IMG/VR virus record: IMGVR_UViG_3300043409_000951
Coordinates: 1-43,515 of that record
Source: a virus
DNA: 43,515 bases
Strand: one strand, 5' to 3'
Below the pieces are notes generated by a model. That model was not told the DNA's origin and did not search any database. It saw only the letters and a list, made by a program, of their open reading frames with translations. A program made the position numbers and the translations under genes. This document shows, piece by piece, positions 14,081 to 21,905 of the stretch; position 1 is the first letter of the stretch, and every line of letters begins with the position of its first letter.

Positions 14081-15664
14081 TTACCCCAGTATTGGAATCA
14101 TCGGCATTCCGCCGGAAATAGCTCCCAGCATTTGCTGCGCAACGTCCAGTGATTTCTGTTGCAGGTCTTTCTGTTCTTTGGCAATCTTAATCGCTTCAGC
14201 AGATCCTGACAGCCGCTCCTGCAGCTTCTGAAACATGGCAGACGCCGAACCTCGTTCAATCGTCTGTGCCTGCATTGCTGCCTGACCGGCTGCCGCTGCC
14301 ACCTGGCCGCCAGCTGCGCCGCCCATGAAATCGACAGGGGCGAATCCTTCCCCCGGAGCTTTCTTTTCTGCCGGCTTCATCCTCTCAGCTTCTCGTTGTG
14401 CTCGGACCAGAGCCAGTTCAGCGTTTGCTGCGTCAATCACTGATGTCGTCGCTGATGTATTCGTGGGAGCAGTGAACCCTTGAAATTCCTCGAAGGCTCG
14501 CATCGTCGGTTCTGGAATCGTCAGCACCTCATCAGACAGGCCCAACTGAAACGCGATGTTCTCGCCCAGTTGTCTGCTCTTCTGATCCATCTTCGCCCAC
14601 ATGTTTCCGGCCGCGGTCGCAATGTTATCCATTGCAATTTTGCTGTTTGACGTAATCCACGAAAACGCAGCCTGTGCATACTGCGGGATTTCCTCGAACA
14701 ATGCCGCCCAGATGTTGCCCATGTTTCCAGCAACTGATCCCATCACTACACCGATATCCTGGAATGCGTTTCCGGTTGCAATGAACCACTCTTCCACTGA
14801 CTGCAGGATTGACGCGAACGCACCGCCAACACCTTCGACGGCTTTGACTGCATCAATCGTCCATGAAAGAAACCGATTCGCGTACGGCAACACCTGCGTT
14901 CCCAGTTCAATCGCCAGCATTTCAAGGCTGCTTTGCATCTTTGAAAACATGCCCGTTGTCGACTCTGCAACCTTGGCGTTAAACCCGGCCAAACGACCGC
15001 TGCCGGTTGTCAGATCGCTTAACGCCTGCTTGACCATGCTGGTTGTAATCAACCCTTTTTCCATGTCCTTCTTCAGGTCAACAATGGAACGGCCTGTCTT
15101 TTCCGCAATAACAGCAAGCGGCGAAAATCCGGCGTTTATCAATTGCAGATTCTCTTGCCCTGTCAGTCTGCCTGCCATCTCAACCTGGGCCATCGCATAG
15201 CCCAGGCTTTCCAGCTTGTCAGTAGACCCGCCAGCAACCTCCGTCATCATGCCCAGCATCGAAACGACCTGATTGCCCTCGACTCCCATTCTCATCATCA
15301 TCGACGATATTTTGGCCAGATCCTGCTGCCCGAAAACCGTCTTCAGGTCGATTTCTCGTAACTGCCCCAGCATGGTGTTTGCTTTGTCGGCTGACCCCAG
15401 CAGCACCTCGAATTCCATGCTGGTTTGTTCTGCCGCTGCGGCAAGACTCACAACCTTTGTAGCCATCGCCGTGATCGCAACGCCAGCAAAGGCACCTTTC
15501 AGGCCCGTGAATGCGGAGCCAATCGCAGCCAACGCACCGCCGGCTTTCTTTGCCGCGCTCGTCATGCCATCCATGGCCCTTGACGCCTTACCGGCTTCTG
15601 AAGTGACCTTGCCCATGCCGTCGGCGCTGAAGATTACCTGTGCTTCCTGAACAACCGCTGCCAT
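14081..15664 (-). CDS. Tail tape measure protein
   Basis: 527 aa. Typical tape measure features: small-residue-rich helices at the N-terminus (ASRAMDGMTSAAKKAGG), a hydrophobic stretch AGVAITAMATKVVSLAAAAE, the conserved EFEVLLGSADKANTML segment and MEKGLITTSMVKQALSDLT. A long helical remainder follows. The ATG overlaps the chaperone stop by one base (TAATG). At roughly 1.5 angstrom per residue the tail would be about 80 nm, short for a siphophage (inference from a family rule). Confidence 0.88.
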   Translation of the reverse strand: MAAVVQEAQVIFSADGMGKVTSEAGKASRAMDGMTSAAKKAGGALAAIGSAFTGLKGAFAGVAITAMATKVVSLAAAAEQTSMEFEVLLGSADKANTMLGQLREIDLKTVFGQQDLAKISSMMMRMGVEGNQVVSMLGMMTEVAGGSTDKLESLGYAMAQVEMAGRLTGQENLQLINAGFSPLAVIAEKTGRSIVDLKKDMEKGLITTSMVKQALSDLTTGSGRLAGFNAKVAESTTGMFSKMQSSLEMLAIELGTQVLPYANRFLSWTIDAVKAVEGVGGAFASILQSVEEWFIATGNAFQDIGVVMGSVAGNMGNIWAALFEEIPQYAQAAFSWITSNSKIAMDNIATAAGNMWAKMDQKSRQLGENIAFQLGLSDEVLTIPEPTMRAFEEFQGFTAPTNTSATTSVIDAANAELALVRAQREAERMKPAEKKAPGEGFAPVDFMGGAAGGQVAAAAGQAAMQAQTIERGSASAMFQKLQERLSGSAEAIKIAKEQKDLQQKSLDVAQQMLGAISGGMPMIPILG

Positions 15665-15834
15665 TATTTCGCGTCCTGTTTATGCCAGATATCTTCAGGG
15701 CACCAACAACCAGAATAAACCAAGGCCTGATACATTGTAAGACGCCCGATTTCCTCAGGCGTCCAACCGTACTTCTCAGCCAATCCCCGAAAGATCGTCG
15801 CCCACGGAATCGTTCTTCGCGAAGGCAATGTCAC
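15664..15834 (-). CDS. Second tail assembly chaperone (T-type)
   Basis: 56 aa from a GTG that overlaps the stop of the upstream chaperone (GTGA). Sequence LAEKYGWTPEEIGRLTMYQ is characteristic of the second tail chaperone found just before tape measure genes. In lambda the equivalent part (gpT) is made by a -1 frameshift from gpG. Here a separate start with coupling seems to replace it. The short Cys/Trp region near the end is unusual. Confidence 0.7.
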   Translation of the reverse strand: MTLPSRRTIPWATIFRGLAEKYGWTPEEIGRLTMYQALVYSGCWCPEDIWHKQDAK

Positions 15835-16304
15835 TGCGTCGCTTCCGGGGACTCGGAGTTTCCCAAGATATCTTTCTCTTCGACCGTGTGCATCGCCCGC
15901 ACGATGCCAGCAATGTCACCATACCACGCGATAAAATTGCAACCTAACTGAATGCCCTTTTCGGCTGGAAGATTCGGCGGGAACTCGTCTGCGTGATGCA
16001 CGCTCAGGGCTCGCCAGATCGACCACGCCAGACCCCGGAAAGACTTGTCAAATCTTTCTTCGTCTGCCATGGTTGCAATCAATGGACGTGCCGTGATATC
16101 TGCAGCAATCTTGTAGGCTTCTGTTCTTACCGCTCTGTCTGTAATCAGATCCAGCCCCTGATATGGATTGCCCATTCTCAGCAGCATTGATTCTTCTTTC
16201 GCCGCGTATCCCGCCAGCGTCTGAATCTGCAGTTTGTAAACTCGATTGTCTTTTTCCAGCCGTGCGGTGCGTCCACCACACAGATTGAACAAACCATCCG
16301 CCAT
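15831..16304 (-). CDS. First tail assembly chaperone (G-type)
   Basis: 157 aa, between the tail tube gene and the T-type chaperone. Helical, soluble, with an acidic end (EEKDILGNSESPEATQ), as in gpG-like proteins. Start supported by AAAGGGTGAATC before the ATG. Identification is by gene order and general character, not by a strong motif. I see no clear slippery heptamer at its end. Confidence 0.7.
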   Translation of the reverse strand: MADGLFNLCGGRTARLEKDNRVYKLQIQTLAGYAAKEESMLLRMGNPYQGLDLITDRAVRTEAYKIAADITARPLIATMADEERFDKSFRGLAWSIWRALSVHHADEFPPNLPAEKGIQLGCNFIAWYGDIAGIVRAMHTVEEKDILGNSESPEATQ

Positions 16305-16318
16305 GATTCACCCTTTCG

Positions 16319-16729
16319 TTAAACAACGTCCATTGCCGTGCCGCTCGAAGACGGTGCACCCTGCCCGTCAAACTTGTAATCAATTGCAATCGGATCGCCA
16401 GAATCGGCGTCAACCGTAATCGACCCGACTTCAGTGATCAGGATCGTACCTGAAATGTAATTGGTCGCGTCGACCAAAAACTGTGCCGCCATCTCGTCGT
16501 CGACAACGAACGGCATGGACTCGCCATCATGCAGCATAACCGTAACCGTGCCGCTCCACTCTTTCACCCCTTTGACCGATTTTCGCCAGCCGCCTGTGCT
16601 GTTGCTGGCATACTTCCCGGGGTTGCCTGTGATCGTCAATTCCCACTTACCTGTGTGTACCTCAACCGTCGGAGTCGAGCCGGTTTTGAATGACATGTCC
16701 TTGCCGGAGAATACGGTACCTGCTGGCAT
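16319..16729 (-). CDS. Major tail tube protein
   Basis: 136 aa, beta-rich (VEVHTGKWELTITGNPG, GTVTVMLHDGESMPFVV, ISGTILITEVGSITVD), the pattern of siphophage tail tube proteins. Located between the neck/completion genes and the chaperone-tape measure pair. AAGGATTAAGAA precedes the ATG. It should form hexameric rings around the tape measure. Confidence 0.75.
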   Translation of the reverse strand: MPAGTVFSGKDMSFKTGSTPTVEVHTGKWELTITGNPGKYASNSTGGWRKSVKGVKEWSGTVTVMLHDGESMPFVVDDEMAAQFLVDATNYISGTILITEVGSITVDADSGDPIAIDYKFDGQGAPSSSGTAMDVV

Positions 16730-16744
16730 TTCTTAATCCTTAAA

Positions 16745-17155
16745 TTATGGTTTTGCGATACCCGAATAAACGATGCCCATCTTCAGATTGCTGGTGGTGG
16801 TAGCCACTCCCAGAACTGTCACAAAGTCGCCGGTTGCCAGATCGGCATACGGTGCAATCCCGCCAGCGTTGACACTGCAGACATAAACCTGCCCGACCGT
16901 GAAACCTGCGTTGAATGTCAGGCTCCCGCTGACCGCATACTGCAACGGCTGACCGGCAGAAGCACCATGTAGGGCAATGCCAACGCCTTGACTCGATGCC
17001 AAAACGTCTGCGTCCGTTGGCTTCAGTTTCAGGCTGTCTGTTGCGTCCTGATAGACAGGTTGCCCGGCTGTCACTGTCGCACCTGCAATGCCCATGACAA
17101 CACTCGTCGATGCCGTTCTGAGAACGCTCGCCGCTGTCACCGAAACGTCTGCCAT
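16745..17155 (-). CDS. Small structural protein (decoration or fibre-like)
   Basis: 136 aa, composed of Val/Thr/Gly/Ala strands with no charged core (GQPVYQDATDSLKLKPT, VGQVYVCSVNAGGIAPYADL). It resembles DUF2190-type capsid cement proteins, as does the gene at 20368, but lies among neck and tail genes. GGAGTGTGAA precedes the ATG. It may be a second decoration protein or a tail ornament. Confidence 0.6.
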   Translation of the reverse strand: MADVSVTAASVLRTASTSVVMGIAGATVTAGQPVYQDATDSLKLKPTDADVLASSQGVGIALHGASAGQPLQYAVSGSLTFNAGFTVGQVYVCSVNAGGIAPYADLATGDFVTVLGVATTTSNLKMGIVYSGIAKP

Positions 17156-17156
17156 T

Positions 17157-17591
17157 TCACACTCCTACGTGATTCATTTCCAGGCTGATCTGAGTTGCCC
17201 AAACGCCCGTCTGGTCATCCTGATTTGACTCTACCGGCCCAACTGGCCTGCAGCCCGTGATATTCAACCCGGCTCCCTGATAGCTCTTGTCTGACCATGC
17301 CGTGATAACTTCTTGTGCCAGATCCTTCGATGCGTCGTAACTAATCGAAAGGCAGGTCACTTTGACGGAGCTTCTCCAGCCTCGTGCTGAATTGGTTCGC
17401 CACGCTGGTTCAGATGATATCGTCAACACTACGCAATCATCAAAATAATCGTCTTCGTTTTCGTCGTCTGTCTGATCTTCGCGTTCCTGGATTACCTCAG
17501 TTGCGACCCGATACGAAGGCACGATAGCAGACAGGCTTGCTGTCGCTCCCCACCATTCGCTTAACGCCTGATCCAATCCAGTTGCCGCCAT
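17157..17591 (-). CDS. Tail completion / terminator-like protein
   Basis: 144 aa. Helical start, then the acidic patch EDQTDDENEDDYFDD, then beta strands ending QISLEMNHVGV, as in gpU/minor tail completion proteins. Its ATG overlaps the previous stop by one base (TAATG). The very acidic patch faces the very basic neck protein encoded next to it, so a charge-based contact is possible (inference). Confidence 0.65.
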   Translation of the reverse strand: MAATGLDQALSEWWGATASLSAIVPSYRVATEVIQEREDQTDDENEDDYFDDCVVLTISSEPAWRTNSARGWRSSVKVTCLSISYDASKDLAQEVITAWSDKSYQGAGLNITGCRPVGPVESNQDDQTGVWATQISLEMNHVGV

Positions 17592-18298
17592 TATGTGACC
17601 TTCGCTTTTCGCTTCGGTTTTGCTGTCGCTAGTTTCCTTAACTCAGTGCCGATAATCTTCCCGAGGATGTTCATGTTTTTGTCAATCGTCGGCTTCAGAA
17701 ACGGCCGTTGTTTTGCGTCTGGCCTGAATTCCCACAGTGCCATGTACGGGGCAATTTTCTTGTCAACGAAGACTCTGGATTTTACCTGTTTGCCTTGCCG
17801 AAACAACTCCGCTTTGATTGCTGACTGGCCCTTGCCGGTTCTGCGTCTCGGCGGTTCTCCCGGCCTTGACGCCCCTGGATCTTCTGACGTCTCAACAGCA
17901 GAAGCACCAACGAGCGAAACATCACCTGTTAACTCTCTTCGCGTCCTCGCTCGTTCTGAGGCCTTCAGCGCCTTTCTCTGTATCCTTTGGCGCTCCAGTT
18001 TCTTTTTCTTGCGTGCCTGAATTGCCTTGCGTGCACCTCGCAGTGCCTTGCTCGTATTCTTCTTGCTGGCCTTCGTAAATCTCTTAACAGCCCGGATTGT
18101 CTTCTTCGTTCTTCTCGCCAGTGTTCGCCTGGCTTTGTTCGTGCTGACTCTTGTTTGCCGGATTGTTTTTCGTGTTGTCTTTACGATTCGCCTTGCCGCT
18201 TTTCGTCGGCCTGACGACAACTTATTCGACGCCTTCCGCACGCTCTTGACAGCTTTCGCCCTGAGCTTTGAATATGCGGTTTTCTTGCGGCGTTTCAT
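17591..18298 (-). CDS. Neck protein C-terminal module with histone-like basic extension
   Basis: 235 aa in two parts. Residues 1-100 contain no Asp or Glu and 44 Lys or Arg, like histone H1 tails or bacterial Hc1-type proteins. After a Pro/Ser/Glu linker (about 125-150), residues 150-220 look like the C-terminal half of HK97 gp10-type head-tail proteins, ending in RPFLKPTIDKNMNIL. The N-terminal helix of that family is in the upstream ORF (18295-18483), joined by an ATGA overlap. The basic part may contact DNA at the portal exit. Confidence 0.7.
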   Translation of the reverse strand: MKRRKKTAYSKLRAKAVKSVRKASNKLSSGRRKAARRIVKTTRKTIRQTRVSTNKARRTLARRTKKTIRAVKRFTKASKKNTSKALRGARKAIQARKKKKLERQRIQRKALKASERARTRRELTGDVSLVGASAVETSEDPGASRPGEPPRRRTGKGQSAIKAELFRQGKQVKSRVFVDKKIAPYMALWEFRPDAKQRPFLKPTIDKNMNILGKIIGTELRKLATAKPKRKAKVT

Positions 18299-18483
18299 GT
18301 CTCGTTTGGCTCACTTCGCTGACGTCTTCGACTCGGCTGTTTTCTTTTCACGTACTGCCGACCCACTGCCATCTTCGCCAACTCTTTGACCTTCATCGCT
18401 GCCTGCGTTAACGCTTCGGCTGTCGCCTTGTCGATGCCGTCCAGTAGCTCTTTCGTTCTGTCTTTTCGCTTCAACTTAAACAT
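18295..18483 (-). CDS. Neck protein N-terminal module (HK97 gp10-like helix)
   Basis: 62 aa, MFKLKRKDRTKELL. The helix KATAEALTQAAMKVKELAKMAVG matches the N-terminal helix of HK97 gp10-like proteins, and the ORF then ends in a basic tail (KRKQPSRRRQRS). GAGG lies 7 bases before the ATG. The rest of the family domain is in the next ORF, so gp10 appears split by an inserted basic region. The two products may assemble together, or be joined by frameshifting in the overlap. Confidence 0.6.
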   Translation of the reverse strand: MFKLKRKDRTKELLDGIDKATAEALTQAAMKVKELAKMAVGRQYVKRKQPSRRRQRSEPNET

Positions 18484-19093
18484 CCGCACGCCTCAAAATC
18501 AGGTACGGCAAATCGACCCGATTCAGTGAGGTTTCCAGTCTGTCAATGTAGAAGCTTTCGCCTGCCGCATTGGTGACAGTATCCGCTGAACCGATGTCGG
18601 CAACTGACTCCAACATCAGATAAAACTCGCCTTCCATTTTACGCCGCTTGCCGTCTTCCCTGACCACAATTTCAGCAGACGACTGAAACCACTTTCCACG
18701 AACGCCCAGCGTATGTTCAGGCGGTCCCGCAGTGCCTGCACCCTTCTTTGATACCATCCACCGCCGTCGGCTGAATCTGACGATGTCATCGAGTTGAAGG
18801 TGGCAATACGACCGCTGTAAAGCAGTCTCCGCCGGATCGGTGTACATGACTCGCCATGTCGTTGTGGCGTTGTTCCGTTTGACCTGAAACAGGTTTCCAA
18901 CCGCCACCGATGTTGTTGCGATTGGCGTCCAGATATGTGCTCGCCGGATCGTCTGTCTGTCTGGTTGTTCAATCAGACGTACCACCCGATCCAGCGTAGC
19001 ACCGGCAGAATTCGTCCAGCGTGCCCGTTCCCCGAGTTCGTCGGTGTTGAGGATTGCGCAGACGTCTTCTGTCATCTGGTCTCTCAAACTCAT
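18476..19093 (-). CDS. Head completion / head-tail connector protein
   Basis: 205 aa. The start MSLRDQMTEDVCAILNTDELG is typical of siphophage head closure or connector proteins. Later parts are beta-rich with a basic FSRRRWMVSKKG loop. Overlaps its upstream neighbour as ATGA. Lies between the capsid region and the gp10-like gene, the usual location. Confidence 0.68.
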   Translation of the reverse strand: MSLRDQMTEDVCAILNTDELGERARWTNSAGATLDRVVRLIEQPDRQTIRRAHIWTPIATTSVAVGNLFQVKRNNATTTWRVMYTDPAETALQRSYCHLQLDDIVRFSRRRWMVSKKGAGTAGPPEHTLGVRGKWFQSSAEIVVREDGKRRKMEGEFYLMLESVADIGSADTVTNAAGESFYIDRLETSLNRVDLPYLILRRADV

Positions 19094-19317
19094 CGCGTTG
19101 CCTTCGCCTGCTGCACTCGCGTTGCTGTGATGAAATCGCGACTCGCTAAATTCTGAATCATGTTGTCATCGACCTCGTTCACAGTCAGTGTCACCTCGCG
19201 CCCGTCAGAGACTTCCAGAAAGCTGCCCGTTGAAAGACGGCTTCGGAAATGCCTCTTATTTGTCTCTTTGTGGCGACCTTCTGCCGCGCTGCCAAGTCCA
19301 ATCGAATACGTTGTCAT
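19090..19317 (-). CDS. Small head-region protein
   Basis: 75 aa, MTTYSIGLGSAAEGRHK. Basic N-terminal part (HKETNKRHFRSR), then short strands. AAGGAATTGAAAA precedes the ATG. It follows the capsid gene after a terminator-like element. No family recognised; a head-tail joining role is plausible from position. Confidence 0.6.
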   Translation of the reverse strand: MTTYSIGLGSAAEGRHKETNKRHFRSRLSTGSFLEVSDGREVTLTVNEVDDNMIQNLASRDFITATRVQQAKATR

Positions 19318-19337
19318 TTTTCAATTCCTTACCGCCT

Positions 19338-19374
19338 AAAAATTGCCCCGGCTGCATGGCGGACACAGCCGGAG
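19338..19374 (-). terminator. Terminator-like hairpin after the capsid gene
   Basis: Stem 19346-19354 with 19366-19374; its one C/A mismatch becomes a G-U pair in the minus-strand RNA. It is followed on the minus strand by CAATTTTT. It probably lowers transcription of the neck/tail genes relative to the capsid gene. Confidence 0.7.
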
Positions 19375-19376
19375 CC

Positions 19377-19398
19377 AAGCCGAATCGTCATTCGGCTT
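19377..19398 (-). terminator. Second hairpin after the capsid gene
   Basis: Perfect 9-bp stem AAGCCGAAT/ATTCGGCTT with loop CGTC on the plus strand, only 2 bases from the terminator hairpin. Without its own T-run it may protect the 3' end of the capsid mRNA. Confidence 0.6.
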
Positions 19399-19420
19399 GT
19401 TGCTCAATAACTCACGCCAA

Positions 19421-20341
19421 TCAGGTTGTCAGTGTACAGAGAATCGACGTCCACCATGCGAAGTAGCCGACGTTGTAACGAGCCTCTGTCATGAACTTGA
19501 CGTCCTTTGTCTCCAGATCTTCAATGCCCTTCATCATTCGCGTTAACGGTGCACGCCGCTGGAACACAAACGGCTTCACCGCTTCACCCGTTTTGAACAG
19601 GTACAACTTGACGTCGCTCGTCAGGTACGGGCTGGAAACAATCTGCGGACGATCAACGACAACGTTCGAGCTGTTGCTAATCAACTCGCTTTCCAGTGCG
19701 TCATACACTAGATCTCGCAACGCAAGCGGAACCAGAAGCGTCAGGTCATTCAGCCGCCCAACCGTTGGTCGGTTGTAGAGTTTGCCCTGATCGTTTTTGA
19801 ACGCCAGCATCGACCGAATCATCTTTCGAATTGCAGTCTTGACTTCTGCCACCGTTGGCGCGGAAGTGCTGGCGACAGTGCTCGTGATGTCGTTCGATTG
19901 GGTTCCGGAGCTCCCCCAAACGTGGTCAGTGTCGTAGAAAAACTGGCCATCGAAGCAGGCTGTGCTTTCGCCCTGCTCAAGCACCGAAAACCACAGCTCA
20001 TCCGGGTGATGCGCTGCCTCAATTCCAAGCTGCTCAAGCACCGGCCCGTACTGCCCGAGATTGTCGTCTGCCAAGTCTGTTTTCTTAATCAGCAGACTGT
20101 TTTCCCAGTGCTTATTGTCCAACACGAAATTGGCCGCCCGCAACTCAGAGAACTGGCGTTCCCCAAGCCACTCACGCATCCCAGGCATATTCCCGATCCA
20201 CCCGTATTTCTCGCTACTACGAACGCTTGTGGCGTCGTAACAAACTTGCGGGTAAAACGGAGTAGATGCCGTCACCCTGTTGTCGAACTTCGCCGTCAGG
20301 TCTCTCAGCTTGATTTGCGCTGATGCAATATCCAGAGCCAT
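19421..20341 (-). CDS. Major capsid protein (Mu gpT type)
   Basis: 306 aa. HK97-fold capsid protein of the Mu gpT family: YGWIGNMPGMREWLGERQ near residue 45, then NKHWENSLLIKKTDLADD, the GIEAAHHPDELWF region and CFDGQFFYDTDH are all hallmarks of that family. AAAGGATCTGACG precedes the ATG. Followed by two hairpins. A Mu-type capsid protein beside a lambda-type portal and terminase shows mosaic ancestry. Confidence 0.92.
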   Translation of the reverse strand: MALDIASAQIKLRDLTAKFDNRVTASTPFYPQVCYDATSVRSSEKYGWIGNMPGMREWLGERQFSELRAANFVLDNKHWENSLLIKKTDLADDNLGQYGPVLEQLGIEAAHHPDELWFSVLEQGESTACFDGQFFYDTDHVWGSSGTQSNDITSTVASTSAPTVAEVKTAIRKMIRSMLAFKNDQGKLYNRPTVGRLNDLTLLVPLALRDLVYDALESELISNSSNVVVDRPQIVSSPYLTSDVKLYLFKTGEAVKPFVFQRRAPLTRMMKGIEDLETKDVKFMTEARYNVGYFAWWTSILCTLTT

Positions 20342-20367
20342 CGTCAGATCCTTTCAATCAAAAAACA

Positions 20368-20775
20368 TCAGCCCAGCACGTCAATCATGACGTCCATCTG
20401 AGTTGCCGAAACGTAGTTGACCGCCCGGCCAATCCGGGAAGCGCTGGTAGATGTTGCAGTGATAACAAAATTGTCGGTCGCATAGATCAAGTCGCCAGCA
20501 GTTGCCTGCGTGAAACTCGATCCAGTCAACCGGAATACGCCCTCGCTGTACAACTCACAAACCTTGTCACCAGCCGACCCGCCGGAGTTGTCACATTGCT
20601 GGTAGACAACTCCCGCAAAGGCATTGGCCCCGGCGTTGTCGTCGGTTGTGATGAAGCCCGTCGAAGCGTCCCAGAACGCCAGCGTGTTCTGGTACAGATT
20701 GACCGCAGCCGCCTTGCACTGAATGATGTCGCCTGCGTCCTGCATCAACACAACTTGATTCGCTGTTACTGCCAT
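20368..20775 (-). CDS. Capsid decoration protein (DUF2190-like)
   Basis: 135 aa, strand-rich with many Ala/Gly/Thr, in the usual place between the protease/scaffold and capsid genes. The pattern of short beta segments (GDIIQCKAAAVNLYQNT, GANAFAGVVYQQ, GDLIYATDNFVIT) resembles phage head decoration proteins. GAGGAGTTGAACC precedes the ATG. It would trimerise on the capsid surface. Confidence 0.75.
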   Translation of the reverse strand: MAVTANQVVLMQDAGDIIQCKAAAVNLYQNTLAFWDASTGFITTDDNAGANAFAGVVYQQCDNSGGSAGDKVCELYSEGVFRLTGSSFTQATAGDLIYATDNFVITATSTSASRIGRAVNYVSATQMDVMIDVLG

Positions 20776-20786
20776 GGTTCAACTCC

Positions 20787-21905
20787 TCACTTCTGCAAAG
20801 ACTCAAGGCCATCATCAATCCGACGGCTTCGAATGTACTGCTCTTCTGACACACTCAGAAGACTTCTGTTCTGATTGAATTCCGCTTTGTACTTCGCGTT
20901 TGGATCGGCTGGTGGCTCTGGTGCCGCATCCAAAACGCTTCCGCGCTTGCCCATCAGATCTTTCAGCGCCGCCTGAGTTTCGGCAACGCTAAAGCCAGCA
21001 TCGACGAAAGCGTTAAACTTCTCGCCAACTCCAGCCAAGTCACACAGTGCCCTGATCTTCTTGCAGCGGTCACGCTCAATTGCCGCAAGATCAGCGGTAG
21101 GAGTCGCGACAACCACCGGTTCAACCACAGCACTCAAATCAGCCACCGGCGTTTCTGGAACCTCGCTCGGTTGTTCAGTTTCTCCAGGCATGGCCTGTCC
21201 TTTACTCGAAAAATATCGGTCCAGAAACGCTGAGATACGACCTCGGACCACATCAGGTTCCGCATCTCCAAAATATGAACTCAGCAAGGCTGTTGCCTGT
21301 GCTGGAAGATCTCGTAAGTCGGCATTCAGCGAAAAGAATCCGCCCCGTGTTGCTGCTGGCTCGTCGACAACGTCACCGGCTTTGATTGCAGAAAACCGCA
21401 TCGGCCACATCGACCGCTCTTCTTTCGACTTTCCAGAATTCAACTTCTCGAATTGTGCCAAGTCGCCACGGTCCAACTTTGTCGCCAGACTCACGCCAAA
21501 CGATTCAGGATCGCTTTCTGCCAGATCCATGACATAGTTGCCAAGATCACCCTGCGGACTCGTGAAAGCAGCGTCTGCAATGTGCAAATCGCCTCGCAGC
21601 GTATCGCCTTCAATTCGCACGTTTTGCCATCGCCCCAAATAGCTGCCCATGCCATCGGCTGACATATTCGGGTGCGTGAATCGGGCTTTCAGCCCGTTTC
21701 GGCTTTGGTTCGCGAACTGATACGCCTGATCCAACGTCTTCGCATCAACAGTCCATGGACGCGATTCAGCGTCATTCAAGTCGCCAACCTGCATCAGGGA
21801 CGCACCAAAAATCACGTTGGCTTTTCGGTCTACCCTAACAGGTCGCTCGGCCGTTGTATCTGTCCGGAAAAATCCCGGATCGGTTGCAGTTTTAAGCTGA
21901 TGCAT
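20787..21905 (-). CDS. Prohead protease fused to scaffold
   Basis: 372 aa. The N-terminal 200 residues look like phage prohead proteases of the Mu gpI/S49 or U35-like kinds: KARFTHPNMSADGMGSYLG with a candidate catalytic His, GDLHIADAA, and ESFGVSLATKL with candidate Ser. A Pro/Val/Glu linker at about 240-275 leads to a helical end (NAKYKAEFNQNRSLLSV), typical of a scaffold domain. The ATG lies 14 nt inside the portal gene, preceded by GGAGACGCAAA. Confidence 0.82.
   Translation of the reverse strand: MHQLKTATDPGFFRTDTTAERPVRVDRKANVIFGASLMQVGDLNDAESRPWTVDAKTLDQAYQFANQSRNGLKARFTHPNMSADGMGSYLGRWQNVRIEGDTLRGDLHIADAAFTSPQGDLGNYVMDLAESDPESFGVSLATKLDRGDLAQFEKLNSGKSKEERSMWPMRFSAIKAGDVVDEPAATRGGFFSLNADLRDLPAQATALLSSYFGDAEPDVVRGRISAFLDRYFSSKGQAMPGETEQPSEVPETPVADLSAVVEPVVVATPTADLAAIERDRCKKIRALCDLAGVGEKFNAFVDAGFSVAETQAALKDLMGKRGSVLDAAPEPPADPNAKYKAEFNQNRSLLSVSEEQYIRSRRIDDGLESLQK

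Noticed and set aside
18295-18298. Sequencing frameshift as the cause of the split neck protein
   Set aside because: Joining the frames would not bring the two gp10 parts together, since about 120 basic residues and a linker remain between them. The ATGA overlap is also the normal coupling in this genome.
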